Shown one piece after another: positions 8,914 through 18,578 of a stretch of DNA of 64,000 nt. The DNA is from Corallococcus silvisoli (GTDB lineage: Bacteria > Myxococcota > Myxococcia > Myxococcales > Myxococcaceae), in contig NZ_JAAAPJ010000030.1 of the NCBI RefSeq assembly GCF_009909145.1, positions 16,539 to 80,538 of the forward strand. The letters run 5' to 3'. The position numbers and the translations under genes are program-made. The notes under the pieces were generated by a model, which saw nothing but the letters and a program-made list of their open reading frames with translations, made no database searches and was not told where the DNA came from. Within the stretch, counting starts at the first letter, position 1. Each line of letters opens with the position of its first letter.

Positions 8914-10434
8914 ATGAACTCGCGAATCAGGAAGCACCCCCGCTCCTCTCCGCAGACCCTCCTGTGCCTGGGATTGCTGGGCCTCTCCGCTCCCGCCTGG
9001 GCGGCGGCCCCCCTCGGCTTCGCGCCCCCCGTGAACAGCGTCACCTCCCCGGGCCCCGAGGCCGTCACCGTGGGTGACTTCAACGCCGATGGACGGCTCG
9101 ACGCCATCACCGCCAACCCCTCCGACAACAGCCTCTCCGTCCTCCTGGGCAACGGCGCCGGCGGCTTCGCCCCGGCCCCGAAGCGCGTGCCCTTCAACCC
9201 AGACACCTTCCCCAACGCCGTCATCACCGGCGGCTTCGGCGGGGCCAACACGCTCGACGTCGCGTACGTGGGCACCCGCGTCCTCGAGACGCTGAACGGC
9301 GACGGCGTGGACGGCTTCACGTCCTCCAGCCAGACCCTCATCCTCCCCCAAGGGGAATCCCTGCGCGGCATCACCTCCGCGAACTTCAACGGAGACACGC
9401 GCATCGACGTGGCGACCCTGTCCGCCCAGCCGCGCGTCGTCATCCTGCTCAACCAGGGGACGGGGGCGCCGCCGCAGACGCTCTTCCTGCCGCTGTCCGC
9501 GCCCGCCGTGGACCTCGCGGCGGCGGACATCACCGGTGACGGACACCCAGACCTCGTCACCGTGGACGCCTCCGGCCTCGTCACCCTCCTGGGCGGCAGG
9601 GGCGACGGCGCCTTCTATCCAAACAAGACCTATCCCAGCGCCGGGGGCGCGACCCGCGTGCTCCTGGCGGACGCCACCGGGGATGGCCGCAAGGACATCC
9701 TCGTCGCGGGCAACGGCTTCGTGTCCGTCCTGCCCGGCAACGGCAACGGCGAGTTCGGCGAGGCCCGCACCCTCTCCACCCAGGTCAACGCCACCGCCTT
9801 CGCGGCCGCGGACCTGAACCTCGACGGGTTCGTGGACGTGGCCCTCGCCTCCAGCGCCGCGTCCGGCATCACCGTGCTCCTCAACCCGGGCGACGGGGTC
9901 TTCGGTCAACCCACGACCCTGCCCACGAACCACCCGGTCTCCGCGCTGACGACGGGCGACTTCAACTCCGACGGGAAGCCGGACCTCATCGCGGCCCAGC
10001 GCGCGGGCAACACCGTCTCCGTGTTCCTCAACACCTCCACGGCGCTGAAGGCGGACGCCCGGGTGCAGCTCTTCGCCGGGCCCAACCTGGGCCTGCTCAC
10101 GCCCTACATCCGCTACGAAGTGCGCGTCACCAACAACGGCCCCGCGGTGATGAACGCCGCCACCGTGCGCTCCGCCCTGCCCGCCGGTCTGTCCGCCAGC
10201 TCCAGCGAATGCACGGCGTCCTCCGGCACCGTCACCTGCGGCTTCGGGCCCCTGGCGGTCGGCGCCACCCAGTCGCGCTTCTTCACCGTCCCCCTGGGCC
10301 TGCTCAACATCGGGCTGCCGTACACCGTGACGGCCACCCGCGTGGCGGGGGAGCCCGAGGATCCGAACGCCGCCAACAACCAGGACTCGCGCCGCTGCAC
10401 CGCGATCAGCATCCTGCTCGTCTCCTGCGATTGA
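8914..10434 (+). CDS. Secreted FG-GAP/VCBS repeat protein with C-terminal DUF11-like domain
   Basis: A 506-residue exported protein. Residues 1-31 are a signal peptide ending APAWA-AAP. Residues 45-380 hold about six FG-GAP/VCBS units marked by calcium-binding loops such as DFNADGRLD, DITGDGHPD, DATGDGRKD, DLNLDGFVD and DFNSDGKPD, which predict a beta-propeller. The remaining part (YEVRVTNNGP, SALPAGLSAS, DPNAANNQD) is a DUF11-type immunoglobulin-like domain common in surface proteins. The likely role is cell-surface or extracellular binding; no catalytic motif is seen. It appears monocistronic and is followed by a hairpin at 10458. Confidence 0.9.
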   Translation: MNSRIRKHPRSSPQTLLCLGLLGLSAPAWAAAPLGFAPPVNSVTSPGPEAVTVGDFNADGRLDAITANPSDNSLSVLLGNGAGGFAPAPKRVPFNPDTFPNAVITGGFGGANTLDVAYVGTRVLETLNGDGVDGFTSSSQTLILPQGESLRGITSANFNGDTRIDVATLSAQPRVVILLNQGTGAPPQTLFLPLSAPAVDLAAADITGDGHPDLVTVDASGLVTLLGGRGDGAFYPNKTYPSAGGATRVLLADATGDGRKDILVAGNGFVSVLPGNGNGEFGEARTLSTQVNATAFAAADLNLDGFVDVALASSAASGITVLLNPGDGVFGQPTTLPTNHPVSALTTGDFNSDGKPDLIAAQRAGNTVSVFLNTSTALKADARVQLFAGPNLGLLTPYIRYEVRVTNNGPAVMNAATVRSALPAGLSASSSECTASSGTVTCGFGPLAVGATQSRFFTVPLGLLNIGLPYTVTATRVAGEPEDPNAANNQDSRRCTAISILLVSCD

Positions 10435-10457
10435 GGGCCGCGGCCCTGGCATGTCCT

Positions 10458-10483
10458 GGGTCCCGCGGTGCCATCCGGGACCC
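10458..10483 (+). terminator. Hairpin downstream of the FG-GAP gene
   Basis: GGGTCCCG at 10458-10465 pairs perfectly with CGGGACCC at 10476-10483 across a 10-base loop, 24 bases past the preceding stop. There is no T-run, as is common in very GC-rich genomes, so termination is inferred from position and stem strength only. Confidence 0.45.
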
Positions 10484-10605
10484 CGGGCATGTCTGTCCAT
10501 TCACTGATGAGCAGTCACCCGCATGTCTGTGTTGTCCATTGGAGCAGTGGGGGCGCGAACCCGTGGCGGGGGGGTGGCTTCGCCCCTACCTGGGGAGCAC
10601 CCCTT

Positions 10606-12219
10606 ATGAACGCACTTCTGTTCGCAGCCCTGCTGGCCCAGACCGGAACCCCCGGCGCGGTTCCCGCTCAGCCCGGCTCCGGACACCCCGTGGCCCTGGC
10701 GCAGAACACCGCGCCCATGCAGCGCGCCCCCCAGGCTCCCGCGCCGGCCACGCCCACCGCGCCCGCGACGAACGCGCCCCCGCCCACCGCGCCGGCCCCC
10801 AACGCGGCCTCGCCAAACACGCGGGCGCCTGTCCCCCGCGCGCCGAACGCTCCCGCACGGGAAGCCCCTCGCGCCGGCACGCCCGCGGCCCAGGACCCGG
10901 ACTCCGTCCCGGAGGTGCCACCCCCCTTCCACGCGGACGTGTCGGATCCGCTGCTGGCGCCGGTGCCTCCCGCCCCCCTTCAGCTCCAGTCCTGGAACGA
11001 AGCGCTCACGCTGCTGCGCCAGCGCTCCACCGACCTCCAGGCGGCGCTGGGCCAGGTGGAGGCGGCCGCGGGCGCGTGGCGCATCGCGCTCTCCAACCTG
11101 CTGCCCAACGTCAGCGGCAACCTGTCCGCCCAGTACAACCTGCTCAACCCGAGCTTCATCTTCTTCGACGGGGGGACGGTGCCGACGAGCGGGGCCGGCA
11201 GCACCCCCACGGACCTGCTGGGCGTGGGCGTCCTCAACGCGACCGTGCCGGTGGTGGACCTGGCCAGCCTCTATGCCCTGGGCAGCGCGAAGCAGACGCG
11301 GCGCACCGCCGCCCTGTCCCTGGCGGAGACGCGCCGGCAGCTCACCCGGGGGCTCGCGCAGGCCCTGGTGTCGGTGTCCTCCATGGAGCGGCTGGCGGAG
11401 GTCAACCGCGTCAACCTGCGCACCGCGCTGGAGCGGCTGTCGCTCGCGCAGCGCCGCTTCGACCTGGGCGCCGGCACCCGGCTGGACGTCGTGCGCGTGG
11501 AGCAGGACGCGCAGACCGCCCGCCGCAACCTCGTCACCGGTGACGAGAACCTGCGCAAGGCCCGCGAGTCCCTGGGGCTCGCCCTGGGCACCCCGGGCGC
11601 GGTGGGGCTCAGACAGGGCCTGGAGCTGACCACGCTCCTCCAGGGCACGAGCCAGTCCTGTCACACGCTGGAGTCGCTGTCGAACCGGGCGGACATCGCC
11701 GCCTCGCGCTCCCGGCTGCTGGTGGCGGAGCGCGCCATCGGCGAGGTGAAGCGGCAGTACGCCCCCACCCTGGACCTCACCAGCGGCACCTATGCCTTCA
11801 CCGTCAACCCGGGCTTCGCCAAGGTCCCCATCTGGAACGTCGGCGCCAGCCTGGTGCTGCCCTTCTGGGATGGCGGCGCGCGCGAGGGCCGGATGCGCCA
11901 GGCGCGCGGCCAGCTGGAGCAGGCCCACGCGGACATCACCGCGCGCGAGCGCAACATCGCCGTGGAGGTGACGCAGGCGAAGCGCGCCGTGCAGGTGACG
12001 CTGGCGACGCGCGAGTTGGCGGACCGCGAGCGCCAGCTGGCGGAAGAGAATGACCGGCTCACCCGCCGCAGCTTCGAGGTGGGCACCGGAACAAGCCTGG
12101 AGCTGGTGGAGTCGGCCGGGGCCCTGCGGCAGGCGGAGCTGGATCTGGTCATCACCGACTTCCAGTTCCACCAGGCCCAGGTGGATGCATTCCTGTCGGA
12201 GGCAGCATGCGATTGGTGA
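10606..12219 (+). CDS. TolC-family outer membrane efflux protein
   Basis: A 537-residue outer-membrane channel of the TolC/OprM type, the exit duct of a tripartite pump. After a short signal-like start (MNALLFAALLAQ) comes a Pro/Ala-rich linker to about residue 110, then two OEP halves with long coiled-coil helices, marked by SWNEALTLLRQRSTDLQA, AQRRFDLGAGTRLDVVRVEQ and, in the second half, RSFEVGTGTSLELVESAGAL. The ATG at 10606 has GGGAG upstream; an in-frame start at 10468 would add a region unlike a signal peptide. The 13-base overlap with the fusion-protein gene and the pump gene beyond it make this the first gene of an RND efflux operon. The Pro/Ala-rich extension is longer than usual. 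Confidence 0.93.
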   Translation: MNALLFAALLAQTGTPGAVPAQPGSGHPVALAQNTAPMQRAPQAPAPATPTAPATNAPPPTAPAPNAASPNTRAPVPRAPNAPAREAPRAGTPAAQDPDSVPEVPPPFHADVSDPLLAPVPPAPLQLQSWNEALTLLRQRSTDLQAALGQVEAAAGAWRIALSNLLPNVSGNLSAQYNLLNPSFIFFDGGTVPTSGAGSTPTDLLGVGVLNATVPVVDLASLYALGSAKQTRRTAALSLAETRRQLTRGLAQALVSVSSMERLAEVNRVNLRTALERLSLAQRRFDLGAGTRLDVVRVEQDAQTARRNLVTGDENLRKARESLGLALGTPGAVGLRQGLELTTLLQGTSQSCHTLESLSNRADIAASRSRLLVAERAIGEVKRQYAPTLDLTSGTYAFTVNPGFAKVPIWNVGASLVLPFWDGGAREGRMRQARGQLEQAHADITARERNIAVEVTQAKRAVQVTLATRELADRERQLAEENDRLTRRSFEVGTGTSLELVESAGALRQAELDLVITDFQFHQAQVDAFLSEAACDW

Positions 12220-13409
12220 GGGGCGGTTGGGGTACGTGGGGGCTCGTCCTCGCGCTGGCGGGAGCATGCAGCGGCAAGGACCCCGGCCAGTCCACGCCCG
12301 GCGGGGGGCCGCAGGCGGGCAAGCAGAGCCAGGGCGGCGGCAAGCCCGTGTCCGTGCAGGTGCTCCAGGTGAAGCCCGGCACGGTGCGCGACATCGGCGA
12401 GTACGTGGGCACGCTCATCTCCCGGCGCAGCATCACCATCTACCCGCAGGTGGCCGGCTACGTGAAATCCATCCCCATCCGCCCTGGCGTCCCGGTGAAG
12501 ACCGGGCAGGTGCTGCTGGTGGTGGATCCGCGCCAGGAGCAGGCCAACCTGCGCGCGACCCAGGCCCAGAAGTCCTCCGCCGTCGCCAGCCGCGAATACG
12601 CGCGCCGGACGCGCGAGCGCAGCGCGCAGCTGCTCAAGGAAGGGCTCGTCAGCCGCCAGGACTACGAACAGGCCGTGGCCCAGGCGGAGCAGGCCGACGC
12701 CCAGGCCCAGGCGGTGGAGGCGCAGATCCAGAACCAGCAGGTGCAGCTGGGGTTCTTCAACGTGAGCGCCCCCTTCGACGGCGTCGTCGGCGACATCCCG
12801 GTGAAGCTGGGCGACTACGTCACGCCCCAGACGGGCCTCACCATCGTGGACCAGGCCGAGCTGCTGGAGCTGTCCGTGCAGGTGCCGGTGGACCAGGCCG
12901 CGCGCGTGAAGCTGGGCCAGACGCCGCTGGAGGTGGTGGACGTGGACGGGAAGGCGCTCGTGCGCGCGCCCGCGTTCTTCATCGCCAGCACGCCCAACCC
13001 CACCACCCAGCTGGTGGAGGTGAAGGCCGCCTTCCGGAACACCGGAGGGCTGAGGGCCGGCCAGCTGGTGCGCGCGCAGCTGGTCTACGACGTGCGCGAG
13101 GCCTTGACCATGCCCACCACCGCGGTGACACGGCAGGGCAGCCAGTCCTTCGCCATGGTGGTGGGCCAGGGCGACGCCGGCACCGTGGCGAAGCGCCAGC
13201 CGGTGACGCTGGGGCTCGTCGAGGGCAACGACTACGAGGTCCTGAAGGGCCTGGACGCGGGCACGCAGGTGGTCATCAGCGGCGTGCAGCAGCTGCGCGA
13301 CGGCATGCCCATCCAGCCCAGGCCCGCAGAACCGAAGCAGGGCCAGAGCGAAGCCATGCCCCTGCCGCCGCCACAGGGCACGGGCGGCGGCGCGGACGCG
13401 GGTCGGTAG
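12207..13409 (+). CDS. RND efflux periplasmic adaptor (HlyD/AcrA-type) lipoprotein
   Basis: A 400-residue membrane fusion protein. The N-terminus has a lipoprotein signal with lipobox LAGAC, so the mature protein is lipid-anchored. Domains follow the AcrA order: a lipoyl half (GYVKSIPIRPGVPVKTGQVL), an alpha-hairpin (LRATQAQKSSAV to QAEQADAQAQAV), the second lipoyl half (VSAPFDGVVGDIPVKLGDYV), a beta-barrel, and a membrane-proximal domain ending in VISGVQQLRDGMPI. It bridges the inner-membrane pump and the TolC channel encoded on either side. The start overlaps the TolC gene by 13 bases and the pump gene begins 9 bases after its stop, so all three should be translated from one message. Confidence 0.95.
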   Translation: MRLVRGGWGTWGLVLALAGACSGKDPGQSTPGGGPQAGKQSQGGGKPVSVQVLQVKPGTVRDIGEYVGTLISRRSITIYPQVAGYVKSIPIRPGVPVKTGQVLLVVDPRQEQANLRATQAQKSSAVASREYARRTRERSAQLLKEGLVSRQDYEQAVAQAEQADAQAQAVEAQIQNQQVQLGFFNVSAPFDGVVGDIPVKLGDYVTPQTGLTIVDQAELLELSVQVPVDQAARVKLGQTPLEVVDVDGKALVRAPAFFIASTPNPTTQLVEVKAAFRNTGGLRAGQLVRAQLVYDVREALTMPTTAVTRQGSQSFAMVVGQGDAGTVAKRQPVTLGLVEGNDYEVLKGLDAGTQVVISGVQQLRDGMPIQPRPAEPKQGQSEAMPLPPPQGTGGGADAGR

Positions 13410-13418
13410 GGGGCCGCC

Positions 13419-16400
13419 ATGCACTTCTCCGACTTCTTCATCCGGCGCCCCGTCTTCGCGAGCGTGGTGTCCATCCTCATCACGCTCGTGGGCGCCATCT
13501 CCATCCCCGGCCTCCCCATCGAGCAGTACCCGGAGCTGGCGCTGCCGCAGGTGCAGATCACCGCCACGTACACCGGCGCGTCCGCGGAGACGGTGGAGAG
13601 CTCCGTCACCACGGTGCTGGAGCGCCAGCTCAACGGCATGGAGGGCATGCGCTACCTGGCCTCCACCAGCACCGACGACGGCCAGTGCTCCATCATCGCC
13701 ACCTTCGACCCGTCGCGAGACCCGGACCTGGCGGCGGTGGACGCGCAGAACCGCGTGGCCACCGCCACGCCGCAGCTCCCCGCGCAGGTCAACGCCCTGG
13801 GCATCACCGTGCGCAAGGCGCAGACGCAGCTGCTCGTGGCCTTTGGCATCTTCGACAAGGAGAAGCGCTACGACCCGGAGTTCCTCAGCAACTACGCGGA
13901 CGTCTTCATCCGCGACGCGCTCCTGCGCGTGAAGGGCGTGGGCGACGTGCGCATCTTCGGCGAGCGCCGCTTCGCCATGCGCCTGTGGCTGGACCCCACG
14001 GAGCTGGCCCGGCGCAAGCTCACCGCCCAGGACGTGGTCCTCGCGCTGCAGGAGCAGAACGTCCAGGTGGGCGCGGGCAAGGTGGGCCAGGCGCCCACCG
14101 CCAGCGACCAGGCGTACCAGCTGTCCCTCCAGGTGAACGGGCAGCTGTCGTCCGCCAAGGAGTTCGAGAACATCGTCGTGCAGCGCGGGGCGGACGGCGC
14201 CCTGGTGCGCATCCGCGACGTGGGCCGCGCGCAGCTGGGCGCGGAGAGCTACACGCAGCTCCTGCGCTTCGACGGGCAGGACGCGGTGGGTCTGGGCATC
14301 ACCCAGCTGCCGCGCTCCAACGCGCTGCAGGTGCGCGAGGGCGTGGAGGCGGAGCTCAAGCGGCTGTCGGTCAACTTCCCGCCCGGCCTCACCTACAAGG
14401 TGGCGTTCGACACGACGCTCGCGGTGAGCGCGTCCATCCGGGAGGTGCTCCAGTCGCTGGGCGAGGCCATCCTGCTGGTCATCATCGTCATCTTCATCTT
14501 CCTGCACGGCTGGCGCAGCGTGCTGGTCGCGGTGACGACGCTGCCGGTGTCGCTGGTGGGCACGTTCATGTTCGTGAACGCGTTCGGCTTCTCCCTCAAC
14601 ACGCTGACGCTGTTCGGCCTGACGCTGGCCACGGGCCTGGTGGTGGATGACGCCATCGTCGTCATCGAGAACGTCGAGCGCGTGATGGAGCACGACAAGC
14701 TGGACGCGCACACGGCCACCTCCCGAGGCATGCAGCAGGTGTCCGGCGTCGTGGTGGCCACCGCGCTGGTGCTCTCCGCGGTGTTCATCCCGGTGTCGTT
14801 CTTCCCCGGCACGACGGGCGCCATCTACCGCCAGTTCGCCCTCACCATCGCCTTCTCCATCAGCCTCTCCGCGCTGGTCGCCCTCACCCTGTCCCCCGCG
14901 CTGTGCGCGCGCCTGCTGCGCGCCAACGAGGGCAAGAAGTTCCTGCTGGCGCGCAAGTTCGACGACGGGCTGGATTCGCTCCGGCGCGGCTATGGGAAGC
15001 TGCTGGGCTTCATGCTGGGCAAGGCGCGCTGGCTCGTCGTCGCCGCGTTCGTCGTGTTCCTCGCCGCCACGGGGCTGCTCTACCGCTCCGTGCCCAGCGG
15101 CTTCATCCCGGACGAGGACCAGGCCTACCTCATCGTCGCGGTGCAGGGCCCGGAGGGCACGTCGCTGGAGTACACGCGGCAGGTGCTCCTCCAGGTGGAG
15201 GCCATCCTCCACAAGCAGCCGGAGGTCATCGACATCTTCACCGTGGGCGGCTTCTCCCTGCTGGGCACGGGCGCCAACTACGGCTCGCTCTTCATCAACC
15301 TGAAGCCCTGGGAGGAGCGCAAGAAGAAGGAGGAGAGCGTCGCGTCCATGGTGGAGCGGCTGCGCGGCCCGCTGTCGCAGGTGGGCGGCGCGCGGGTGCT
15401 GCCGCTGCAGCCGCCCGCCATCCGGGGCGTGGGCAGCGTGGGCGGCTTCGAGTTCGTGCTGGAGGACCAGGAGGGCGCCCACTCGCTGGAGGAGCTGGCG
15501 CAGGCGACCCAGGCGCTGGTGGGCAAGGCGAACCAGGAGCCCCGGCTGCGCGGCGTGTTCTCCGCGTACTCCGCGGGCTCGCCCCAGCTCAACATCGAGG
15601 TGGACCGCGAGAAGGCCAAGGCGCAGGGCGTGCCCCTGAGCGCGGTGTTCTCCACGCTCCAGGTGTACATGGGCAGCCAGTACGTGAACGACTTCACCTT
15701 CGCCAACCGCGTCTACCGCGTGTTCGTGCAGGCGGCCATCCCCTTCCGCGACAACCCGAAGGACATCGGCAGCTTCTACGTGCGCTCGGACTCCGGAGGC
15801 ATGGTGCCGCTGGAGGCGCTGGTGAAGCTCACCCCCGTCGCCACCGCGCAGACCATCAGCCACTACAACCTCTTCCGCGCCGCGAACATCAACGGCCAGG
15901 GCCGGCCCGGCGTCAGCACGGGCCAGTCACTGCAGATCATGGAGAACCTGGCCCAGCAGACGCTGCCCCCCGGCTTCACCTACGAGTGGACCGGCCTGTC
16001 CCTGGAGCAGAAGAGCGCGGGCAACACGGTGCTCGTCATCTTCGCGCTGGGCATCATCTTCGTCTTCCTGGTGCTGTCCGCCCAGTACGAGAGCTTCGCC
16101 CTGCCCTTCGTCGTCATGCTCGCGGTGCCCGTGGCGATGCTGGGCGCGCTGCTCCTGCAGACCCTGCGCGGGCTGGTGAACGACGTGTTCTGTCAGGTGG
16201 GCCTGGTGATGCTGGTGGGGCTCGCGTCGAAGAACGCCATCCTCATCGTGGAGTTCGGTGAACAGCTGCGCGCCCAGGGCCAAGGCGTGGTGGAGTCCGC
16301 CATCAACGCGGCGGAGACGCGGCTGCGCCCCATCCTGATGACGTCCTTCGCGTTCCTCTTCGGCGTGGTGCCGCTGATGCTGGCCAGCGGCGCGGGCTCC

Positions 16401-16619
16401 GCCGCGCGCAAGTCGCTGGGCACCACCGTCTTCGGCGGGATGCTCTTCTCCACCTTCGTCAACCTCATCTTCATCCCGGTGCTCTACGCCATCGTCGAAG
16501 GCGCTCGGACGAAGATCCTGAAACATCGAAAGCACGGCAACTCCACGGGCGGTCCACCGTCCCCGCCGTCGCCGCCACTCCCTCCCGAGGAGGAGCCGCC
16601 GCGACCCCAGCCCGCGTAG
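13419..16619 (+). CDS. RND multidrug efflux pump, HAE1 family (AcrB-like)
   Basis: A 1066-residue inner-membrane proton-driven exporter, the normal length for HAE1 pumps. The N-terminus MHFSDFFIRRPVFASVVSIL is canonical. TM4 carries the family motif GLVVDDAIVVIENVERVM with the paired aspartates of the proton relay, and the second half has the usual LVGLASKNAILIVEFG segment. Two large periplasmic porter/docking regions separate the TM blocks. The substrate is probably a hydrophobic drug, dye or secondary metabolite, but it cannot be predicted. The C-terminal tail is Pro/Ser-rich. It is the last gene of the efflux operon; no regulator gene is adjacent. Confidence 0.96.
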   Translation: MHFSDFFIRRPVFASVVSILITLVGAISIPGLPIEQYPELALPQVQITATYTGASAETVESSVTTVLERQLNGMEGMRYLASTSTDDGQCSIIATFDPSRDPDLAAVDAQNRVATATPQLPAQVNALGITVRKAQTQLLVAFGIFDKEKRYDPEFLSNYADVFIRDALLRVKGVGDVRIFGERRFAMRLWLDPTELARRKLTAQDVVLALQEQNVQVGAGKVGQAPTASDQAYQLSLQVNGQLSSAKEFENIVVQRGADGALVRIRDVGRAQLGAESYTQLLRFDGQDAVGLGITQLPRSNALQVREGVEAELKRLSVNFPPGLTYKVAFDTTLAVSASIREVLQSLGEAILLVIIVIFIFLHGWRSVLVAVTTLPVSLVGTFMFVNAFGFSLNTLTLFGLTLATGLVVDDAIVVIENVERVMEHDKLDAHTATSRGMQQVSGVVVATALVLSAVFIPVSFFPGTTGAIYRQFALTIAFSISLSALVALTLSPALCARLLRANEGKKFLLARKFDDGLDSLRRGYGKLLGFMLGKARWLVVAAFVVFLAATGLLYRSVPSGFIPDEDQAYLIVAVQGPEGTSLEYTRQVLLQVEAILHKQPEVIDIFTVGGFSLLGTGANYGSLFINLKPWEERKKKEESVASMVERLRGPLSQVGGARVLPLQPPAIRGVGSVGGFEFVLEDQEGAHSLEELAQATQALVGKANQEPRLRGVFSAYSAGSPQLNIEVDREKAKAQGVPLSAVFSTLQVYMGSQYVNDFTFANRVYRVFVQAAIPFRDNPKDIGSFYVRSDSGGMVPLEALVKLTPVATAQTISHYNLFRAANINGQGRPGVSTGQSLQIMENLAQQTLPPGFTYEWTGLSLEQKSAGNTVLVIFALGIIFVFLVLSAQYESFALPFVVMLAVPVAMLGALLLQTLRGLVNDVFCQVGLVMLVGLASKNAILIVEFGEQLRAQGQGVVESAINAAETRLRPILMTSFAFLFGVVPLMLASGAGSAARKSLGTTVFGGMLFSTFVNLIFIPVLYAIVEGARTKILKHRKHGNSTGGPPSPPSPPLPPEEEPPRPQPA

Positions 16620-16662
16620 AAACCAGTCGGGAAGGACCCGCACTGCGAGCAAGCACTCTGGT

Positions 16663-16684
16663 GCGCTATCCGGCGCCGGAGCGC
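16663..16684 (+). terminator. Possible terminator hairpin after the RND operon
   Basis: GCGCT plus CCGG (16663-16673, with a two-base AT bulge) pairs with CCGGAGCGC (16676-16684). It lies 44 bases past the pump stop and just before the patatin gene. No T-run follows, so it could equally be an inverted repeat in the next gene's promoter. Confidence 0.3.
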
Positions 16685-16706
16685 CTTGGTTATCCTTGGC
16701 CGACGC

Positions 16707-18578
16707 ATGGCTTCTCCCCTGACTGTCGATGAGCGGCGTCGGTGGCTGTACACGTTGAAGCAGGCGCCCGCGCTGCGCCACACCCGCGCGTCCGTCCTCC
16801 TTCGCCTGCTGGGAAGGGCCCGGCTGGTGGAGCCCGCCGCGGGTGACGGCGTCTGCCGGGAAGGCGAGGAGGTGGACGGCATCTACCTCCTGCGCTCGGG
16901 CGAGTGGGAGGTGACGGCGGGAGGGTCCGTGCTCTTGCACCTGCGCTCGGGCATGTCGCTGGGCGTGGAGGCGCTCGCGCGGGGCACGTGGCCCGTCACG
17001 GTGACGGCGCGGTCCGCGTCGCACGCGCTGTTCATTCCCCGCGCGGAGCTGGACGCCGTGGCGGCCGCGCCCCGTCACGGCGGGGCGGGAGCGGGGAGCG
17101 GGCCGCGCGCGGAGGTGGTGACGTTCCGGACGCAGGGCCTGGAGCTGCCGCCCGCGGTGCTGTCCACGCTGGTGGAGCTGGTGGCGAAGGTGATGGTCCA
17201 CGACTTCGGGGACCGGGTGCTGCTGGTGCGCGCCGGGACGAAGCGGACGGAGGGCGCGGTGCGCGGCGCGGATGGCGTGTACCGCCGCGCGGTGGGCCCG
17301 CGTACGCGGGAGGCCGGGGGCGCGCCGTTCGTGGCCCCGGACGAGGACTTCGACTGCGTGCTGGTGGACGGGCTCGCGGTGCCGGAGGGCCTGGCCACGC
17401 GCGAGGTGCGGCTGGTGCCGCCCGAGGGCGAAGCGGACGCCGGGGAGCTCTCGCGAGCGCCGGTGCTGTCCACGGTGCTGCTGTCGCCGTGGCGCTCGCA
17501 GGGCAGCCCGACGCTGCGGGGCCGCTCGCTGCCGGACGAGGACGGCTGGGACGAGGCCGCGCCGCCGCCCGGGTGCCGGCTGCGGCTGGACTGGGAGCGG
17601 CTGGTGGCGCGCAGGGGGGATTCGCGGCCCCTGGCCGCGCTGGGGCTGGACGCGGGGACGCGGGATGCGCTGTCGCGGTGGGCGCGCGCCATCACCGGCC
17701 GGCGCGTGGGGCTGGCGCTCAGCGGCGGCGGCGTGTGGGGCTTCTACCACGTGCACCTGCTGCGGCGGCTGGCGGCGCTGGACGTGCCAGTGGACTTCCT
17801 CAGCAGCTCCAGCATGGGCTCCCTGGTGGGCGCGTACTTCTGCGGCACCGCGCGCGACGGGCGCGAGGGCCTGGATGGCCTGCGCCGGCTCCAGCACCGC
17901 GCGAAGGTCGGGCACCTGTCCGCGGCGGCGCTGTCCTCCGTCGTCACCACGCAGGCCATGGAGTGGCTGGTGCGAGGCGACCTGGGGGACCTGGCGCTGG
18001 AGGAGCTGCCCACGGCCTTCCTGCCGGTGACGACGGACCTGTCCACGGGCCGGTGCGTGGTGCTGGAGAAGGGGCCGCTGGCGCTGGCGGTGCGCGCCAG
18101 CGGTTCGGCGCCGGGCGTGTGGGCGCCCACGCTCCAGCCGCCCGCGCGCTACGTGGACGGGGCCTTCACCAGCATGGTGCCGGTGGACGTGCTGCTCGAC
18201 GCGGGCGCGGACCTGGTCTTCTCCAGCAACATCTTCCCCATGGGCCACCACCACGCCGCGCGGCCGCTGCTGCCCGGGGCGGTGGGGCTGTTCCTCTCCG
18301 CGCTCAACCCGGTGGCGCGGGCCAAGGACCTGCTGGCCAGCGGCGTGCTGCTGCTGCACCGCAGCGGCGACCTGGAGTCGGCGCGCGGGGACCTGCGCTA
18401 TGACGTGGGCCCGCGCGACCATCCGCTGCTCGGGTCCATGCGCTTCTCGCACGTGGACGACGTGCTGGACGAGGCCGCGCGCGACATGGACCTGGAGCAG
18501 AAGCTGCTGGAGCTCAAGCAGGCCTGGGAGTCGCTGCGCGTGCGCCGCAACACGGGCGGCGGAAGGAGGGCCGCGTGA
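16707..18578 (+). CDS. Patatin-like phospholipase with N-terminal cyclic-nucleotide-binding-like domain
   Basis: A 623-residue protein arranged like eukaryotic NTE: residues about 10-130 look like a cNMP-binding fold (CREGEEVDGIYLLRSGEW), then a variable middle, then a patatin domain from about 330. The Gly-rich oxyanion loop reads ALSGGGVWGF. The nucleophile motif is SSSMG with Ser369, so the usual first Gly of GxSxG is a Ser. The dyad aspartate is Asp484 in YVDGAF. The expected reaction is release of fatty acids from phospholipids. Its TGA overlaps the GTG of the KAS III-like gene, which in turn overlaps the acyltransferase gene, so the three likely remodel or recycle acyl chains together. 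The start was chosen as the ATG before the first conserved helix. Confidence 0.88.
   Translation: MASPLTVDERRRWLYTLKQAPALRHTRASVLLRLLGRARLVEPAAGDGVCREGEEVDGIYLLRSGEWEVTAGGSVLLHLRSGMSLGVEALARGTWPVTVTARSASHALFIPRAELDAVAAAPRHGGAGAGSGPRAEVVTFRTQGLELPPAVLSTLVELVAKVMVHDFGDRVLLVRAGTKRTEGAVRGADGVYRRAVGPRTREAGGAPFVAPDEDFDCVLVDGLAVPEGLATREVRLVPPEGEADAGELSRAPVLSTVLLSPWRSQGSPTLRGRSLPDEDGWDEAAPPPGCRLRLDWERLVARRGDSRPLAALGLDAGTRDALSRWARAITGRRVGLALSGGGVWGFYHVHLLRRLAALDVPVDFLSSSSMGSLVGAYFCGTARDGREGLDGLRRLQHRAKVGHLSAAALSSVVTTQAMEWLVRGDLGDLALEELPTAFLPVTTDLSTGRCVVLEKGPLALAVRASGSAPGVWAPTLQPPARYVDGAFTSMVPVDVLLDAGADLVFSSNIFPMGHHHAARPLLPGAVGLFLSALNPVARAKDLLASGVLLLHRSGDLESARGDLRYDVGPRDHPLLGSMRFSHVDDVLDEAARDMDLEQKLLELKQAWESLRVRRNTGGGRRAA

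Noticed and set aside
11790..15863. Very long minus-strand open frame (about 1357 codons) across the efflux operon
   Set aside because: It is antisense to clear RND pump genes and its product is a His/Arg/Ala-rich low-complexity string without domains; such frames are expected opposite GC-rich genes.
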